Source: Betaproteobacteria bacterium
GTDB taxonomy: Bacteria; Pseudomonadota; Gammaproteobacteria; Burkholderiales; Rhodocyclaceae
Length of the DNA: 9,148 nt
Assembly (NCBI GenBank): GCA_020047725.1
Contig: JAIFNM010000111.1
Location: 1 to 9,148, forward strand
Direction of reading: 5' to 3'
Notes under the pieces: model-generated
The model's database searches: none
The model's input: only the letters and a program-made list of their open reading frames with translations
What the model was told of the DNA's origin: nothing
Translations under genes and position numbers: made by a program
Shown: positions 6,965-9,148 of the stretch, piece after piece
Layout of the letters: every line of letters begins with the position of its first letter
Numbering within the stretch: the first letter of the stretch is position 1

Positions 6965-6983
6965 CTCTATCATTCTGATAGAG
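6965..6983. promoter_or_regulatory. Perfect palindrome, candidate YgeV binding site
   Basis: CTCTATCA-TTC-TGATAGAG: two exact 8-bp arms around a 3-bp centre. It ends 29 bp before the ygeV ATG and lies about 140 bp upstream of the ygeW -24 element. That suits both a distal activator site for ygeW and a self-repression site for ygeV. No T run follows, so it is not a terminator. Binding by YgeV is inferred from position and from its Fis-type DNA-binding domain. Confidence 0.55.
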
Positions 6984-7000
6984 CGAGTTCTGAAATTGGT

Positions 7001-7006
7001 TAAGGG
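7001..7006 (+). promoter_or_regulatory. Ribosome binding site of ygeV
   Basis: TAAGGG, six bases before the ATG at 7013. This favours that ATG over the in-frame TTG at 7007, which directly abuts the site. Confidence 0.6.
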
Positions 7007-7012
7007 TTGACC

Positions 7013-8797
7013 ATGCCTCCAACGAGCACCTTTTCTGTTTTGCAGCAGATTCAGCCAACCATCTTGCGCTTCACCAAAATGCTCGCCAGCGTTTTGCAAG
7101 TCGAAGTGGAAATCGTCGATGCGAACATGGTCCGGATTTCCGGCACAGGTCCGTACGCAAAATTGACCGGCAAAAGACCGAACGGCAGTTCCCGACTCTT
7201 GAGTCATGTTCTCAAAGAGAAGGAAGAGAAGATTATCATCCAGTCACGCGTCGACCCGCTATGCGAAGGCTGTACGGACAAAAGCATTTGCAAGGAAAAG
7301 GCCTTTATCGGCGTACCGATCATGGTGCAGCACGCATGTGTTGGCGTGATCAGCTTGGTAGCGCTTTCTCCTGAACAGCAGCTACGGATCAAGGAAAACT
7401 CGCACGAAATTTCGGAATATGTTCGCTACATTTCCAATATTTTTGTGTCAAAGATTGTCGGCGAGCAAGGTGGCGGGGGCGAGTTCGGTGAAATATTCAC
7501 GAGCCTGATCGAAAACATGGATCAAGGCGCATTGGTGCTTGACGAGAACGAGCAGGTCCGTTCAATCAACGCGGTAGCTCTCAAGCAACTCAACTGCACA
7601 CAAGAAAAAATTCTGGGACGCATGGTCAGCATTCGTCCGCGCACCTACCAGCAGGACTCGTCGTCCGGGTATCTTCAGCATATTGTCTCGTTCGCTGATC
7701 GGCGGGAGATCATTATTGGTCAGATCCACAATGGACCAAACCATCAGCTTTTTCTAATGGCTTTTCATCAACCGCATCCGGCCATCCCGGACGAGCAAGG
7801 GGCCAGCGATCCGCGAATCAGCCACATCATTGGCGAATCCAAGCCCATGCGCACACTCAAGGCACTTCTGACGCGTGTCGCGGCAAGCCCCTCCAGCGTA
7901 CTGATTGTCAGCGAAAGCGGCACGGGAAAAGAAGTCGTGGCACGTGCCATTCACGAATTAAGCGGCCGAAAGAACCGGCCGTTCGTTGCCATCAACTGTG
8001 CGGCAATACCCGAAGCGCTGCAGGAAAGTGAACTATTTGGCTATCTCAAAGGCGCGTTCACCGGTGCCTCGACGACCGGAAAAGTCGGCCTTATCGAGAG
8101 CGCCAATGGAGGCACCCTGTTTCTGGACGAAATCGGTGACATGTCTTTGGGCATGCAGGCCAAGCTTCTGCGCGCCATCGAAAACCGCGAAGTACAGCCA
8201 GTCGGGGCCAGCAAACCCATTCCGGTCGATATCCGCATTATTGCGGCGACCCACCAGAAGCTTGAGCAATTCATTGCGGAAGGAAAGTTTCGCGAAGATC
8301 TTTTTTATCGGATCAACGTCATTCCGTTATCCATTCCGCCGCTACGCGAACGGCAGGGCGACATCGAACTGCTGGCGCACTTTTTCATCAACTTGCATTC
8401 CAAGCGCATCGGAGGCGTCTATCCCGGCATTTCGCCGGAAGTCATCAAGTTGCTTCCTCAATACCACTGGCCGGGGAACGTCCGCGAACTGAGCAACTTG
8501 ATGGAATACCTGGTCAACGTCGTGCCCAGCGGTGAAATCATCGATGAAAGTCTTCTCCCACCCAACATCACCGCCGGACTGAGGCCGCGCGCGGCCAGCG
8601 GGCCGGAAAAAATTGTCGAAAACATCCGGGTCTGCGACGAAGGCGCAAGCATTACCGTGCTCGAAAATATGGAGCGCCAAATGATCGAAGAGGCCCTGCT
8701 GCGCCACAAGAACAAGAAACTGGCGGCCGATGAACTCGGCATCGGCATCGCCACGCTTTATCGAAAGATCAACAAATATGCTGCCAAGCCGGCCTGA
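7013..8797 (+). CDS. ygeV: Sigma-54-dependent transcriptional activator YgeV (UacR)
   Basis: A 594-residue enhancer-binding protein, very close in layout to E. coli YgeV (592 aa; called UacR in recent annotation), which is tied to uric acid response. Residues 1-150 form a GAF-like sensor region with a cysteine cluster CEGCTDKSIC (C84, C87, C93). Residues about 160-250 look like a PAS domain (IENMDQGALVLDENEQVRSI). The AAA+ core spans about 270-500: Walker A SESGTGKE at 300-307, with Ser where Gly is usual; GAFTGA at 347-352; Walker B TLFLDE at 368-373; arginines in FREDLFYR at 426-433; and the WPGNVREL sensor II at 486-493. A Fis-type helix-turn-helix closes the protein (ADELGIGIATLYRKI, 572-586). 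It should activate the divergent ygeW operon with sigma-54 RNA polymerase when its ligand is present. The stop lies 12 bp from the convergent yqeB stop. Confidence 0.95.
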   Translation: MPPTSTFSVLQQIQPTILRFTKMLASVLQVEVEIVDANMVRISGTGPYAKLTGKRPNGSSRLLSHVLKEKEEKIIIQSRVDPLCEGCTDKSICKEKAFIGVPIMVQHACVGVISLVALSPEQQLRIKENSHEISEYVRYISNIFVSKIVGEQGGGGEFGEIFTSLIENMDQGALVLDENEQVRSINAVALKQLNCTQEKILGRMVSIRPRTYQQDSSSGYLQHIVSFADRREIIIGQIHNGPNHQLFLMAFHQPHPAIPDEQGASDPRISHIIGESKPMRTLKALLTRVAASPSSVLIVSESGTGKEVVARAIHELSGRKNRPFVAINCAAIPEALQESELFGYLKGAFTGASTTGKVGLIESANGGTLFLDEIGDMSLGMQAKLLRAIENREVQPVGASKPIPVDIRIIAATHQKLEQFIAEGKFREDLFYRINVIPLSIPPLRERQGDIELLAHFFINLHSKRIGGVYPGISPEVIKLLPQYHWPGNVRELSNLMEYLVNVVPSGEIIDESLLPPNITAGLRPRAASGPEKIVENIRVCDEGASITVLENMERQMIEEALLRHKNKKLAADELGIGIATLYRKINKYAAKPA

Positions 8798-8809
8798 ACG
8801 GCTACGCCC

Positions 8810-9148
8810 CTATTTCCGGGTGCTCAGGGAGAGCATGGCTTCGAGCACGCCGCCGCCAATGGCGCGTGCTTTGTCGGAAACGGTCAGGTAGTCCGCTGTT
8901 GCTCCGCGCGGATCAATATCACCAATCTTGAATTGCTCGGGGACTTCAAGGCCATCCGTCAGTAGGCCGCGCACCATCCCGGCAAGCGGCGCAGATACGG
9001 GCGTATCGCCTACATGAGCAAGCAGTGCTCCCGTCTCGACCAGATCACCCAAAGCCACGTGACAATGCATCACGCCCGCACACGGGGCGCGCACGACGCG
9101 GCGCGCGCCTTGCCCGGCGATCTCGCCCGGGATTCCGGTATTGGCTTG
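8810..9148 (-). CDS. yqeB: YqeB-family selenium-dependent molybdenum hydroxylase system protein, C-terminal part
   Basis: The frame runs off the right edge; 112 C-terminal residues are visible. They match the end of the YqeB/EF2563 family: ANTGIPGEIAG, RRVVRAPCAG, VSAPLAGMVRGLL, KIGDIDPRG and SDKARAIGGGVLEAML. Family members accompany selenium-dependent xanthine dehydrogenase-type molybdenum hydroxylases and are thought to help mature the labile selenium-containing cofactor; the biochemical step is unproven. The small Gly/Val-rich segments resemble a biotinyl/lipoyl-like barrel. The GTG at 9094 is internal, since family similarity continues upstream of it. It is convergent with ygeV, which keeps the association known from E. 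coli though with a different arrangement, and suggests that xdh and other selenium-linked genes lie beyond 9148. Confidence 0.88.
   Translation of the reverse strand, partial: QANTGIPGEIAGQGARRVVRAPCAGVMHCHVALGDLVETGALLAHVGDTPVSAPLAGMVRGLLTDGLEVPEQFKIGDIDPRGATADYLTVSDKARAIGGGVLEAMLSLSTRK

Larger units (their letters stand above)
6717..7012. promoter_or_regulatory. Divergent ygeW / ygeV control region
   Basis: A 296-bp spacer between the two divergent start codons, by eye more AT-rich than the flanking genes. From left to right it holds the ygeW ribosome site inside direct repeat B, a leader dyad (6737-6771), a sigma-54-type promoter for ygeW (6811-6825), a nearly perfect palindrome around TCCATGGA (6854-6867, one mismatched pair) and a perfect 8+3+8 palindrome (6965-6983) ahead of ygeV. 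Sigma-54 promoter plus distal palindrome is the usual layout for an enhancer-binding activator. I found no convincing sigma-70 promoter for ygeV. A 138-codon minus-strand frame crosses the spacer but has no recognisable homology and runs into ygeV. Confidence 0.7.

Noticed and set aside
6791..7207. 138-codon minus-strand frame across the ygeW/ygeV spacer
   Set aside because: It runs into the start of ygeV, covers the promoter and palindromes, and has no recognisable similarity.

Overview
The window reads as a moderately GC-rich proteobacterial chromosome. Codon use and the kinds of flanking gene suggest a betaproteobacterium, possibly Rhodocyclaceae-like, but that is a guess from general style and the window has no rRNA or other phylogenetic marker. 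No tRNA, rRNA, insertion sequence, phage gene or CRISPR array was seen.

Right and centre (about 1834-9148): this is a compact relative of the Escherichia coli yge/yqe 'selenium-linked' purine and uric acid catabolism region. On the minus strand, in transcription order, it holds ygeW (knotted carbamoyltransferase), ygeY (M20 metallohydrolase), hyuA (hydantoinase/dihydropyrimidinase) and a carbamate kinase (arcC/yqeA). Divergent from ygeW on the plus strand is ygeV (uacR in newer E. coli naming), a sigma-54 enhancer-binding activator. Convergent with ygeV at the right edge is the C-terminal part of yqeB, a selenium-dependent molybdenum hydroxylase system protein. The family logic is that HyuA opens a ureide ring, YgeY hydrolyses a further amide or ureido bond, YgeW phosphorolyses a carbamoyl group to carbamoyl phosphate, and carbamate kinase uses that to make ATP. 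The E. coli gene between ygeW and ygeY, ygeX (diaminopropionate ammonia-lyase), is absent here. The carbamate kinase reading frame is broken by what looks like an 11-nt deletion.

The 296-bp divergent spacer (6717-7012) carries a near-consensus sigma-54 -24/-12 element pointing at ygeW, a perfect 8+3+8 palindrome just upstream of ygeV, and a dyad in the ygeW leader. This fits YgeV-driven, sigma-54-dependent control of the operon. Near-identical 17/18-nt direct repeats flank ygeW, one of them exactly where ygeX sits in E. coli.

Left (1-1771): this part appears unrelated to the catabolic cluster. It holds the C-terminal two thirds of a TetA-like MFS exporter (plus strand) and, convergent with it one base away, a membrane-anchored SPFH/band 7 protein (minus strand, downstream of the carbamate kinase). 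The cluster boundary therefore probably lies at about 1772-1833.
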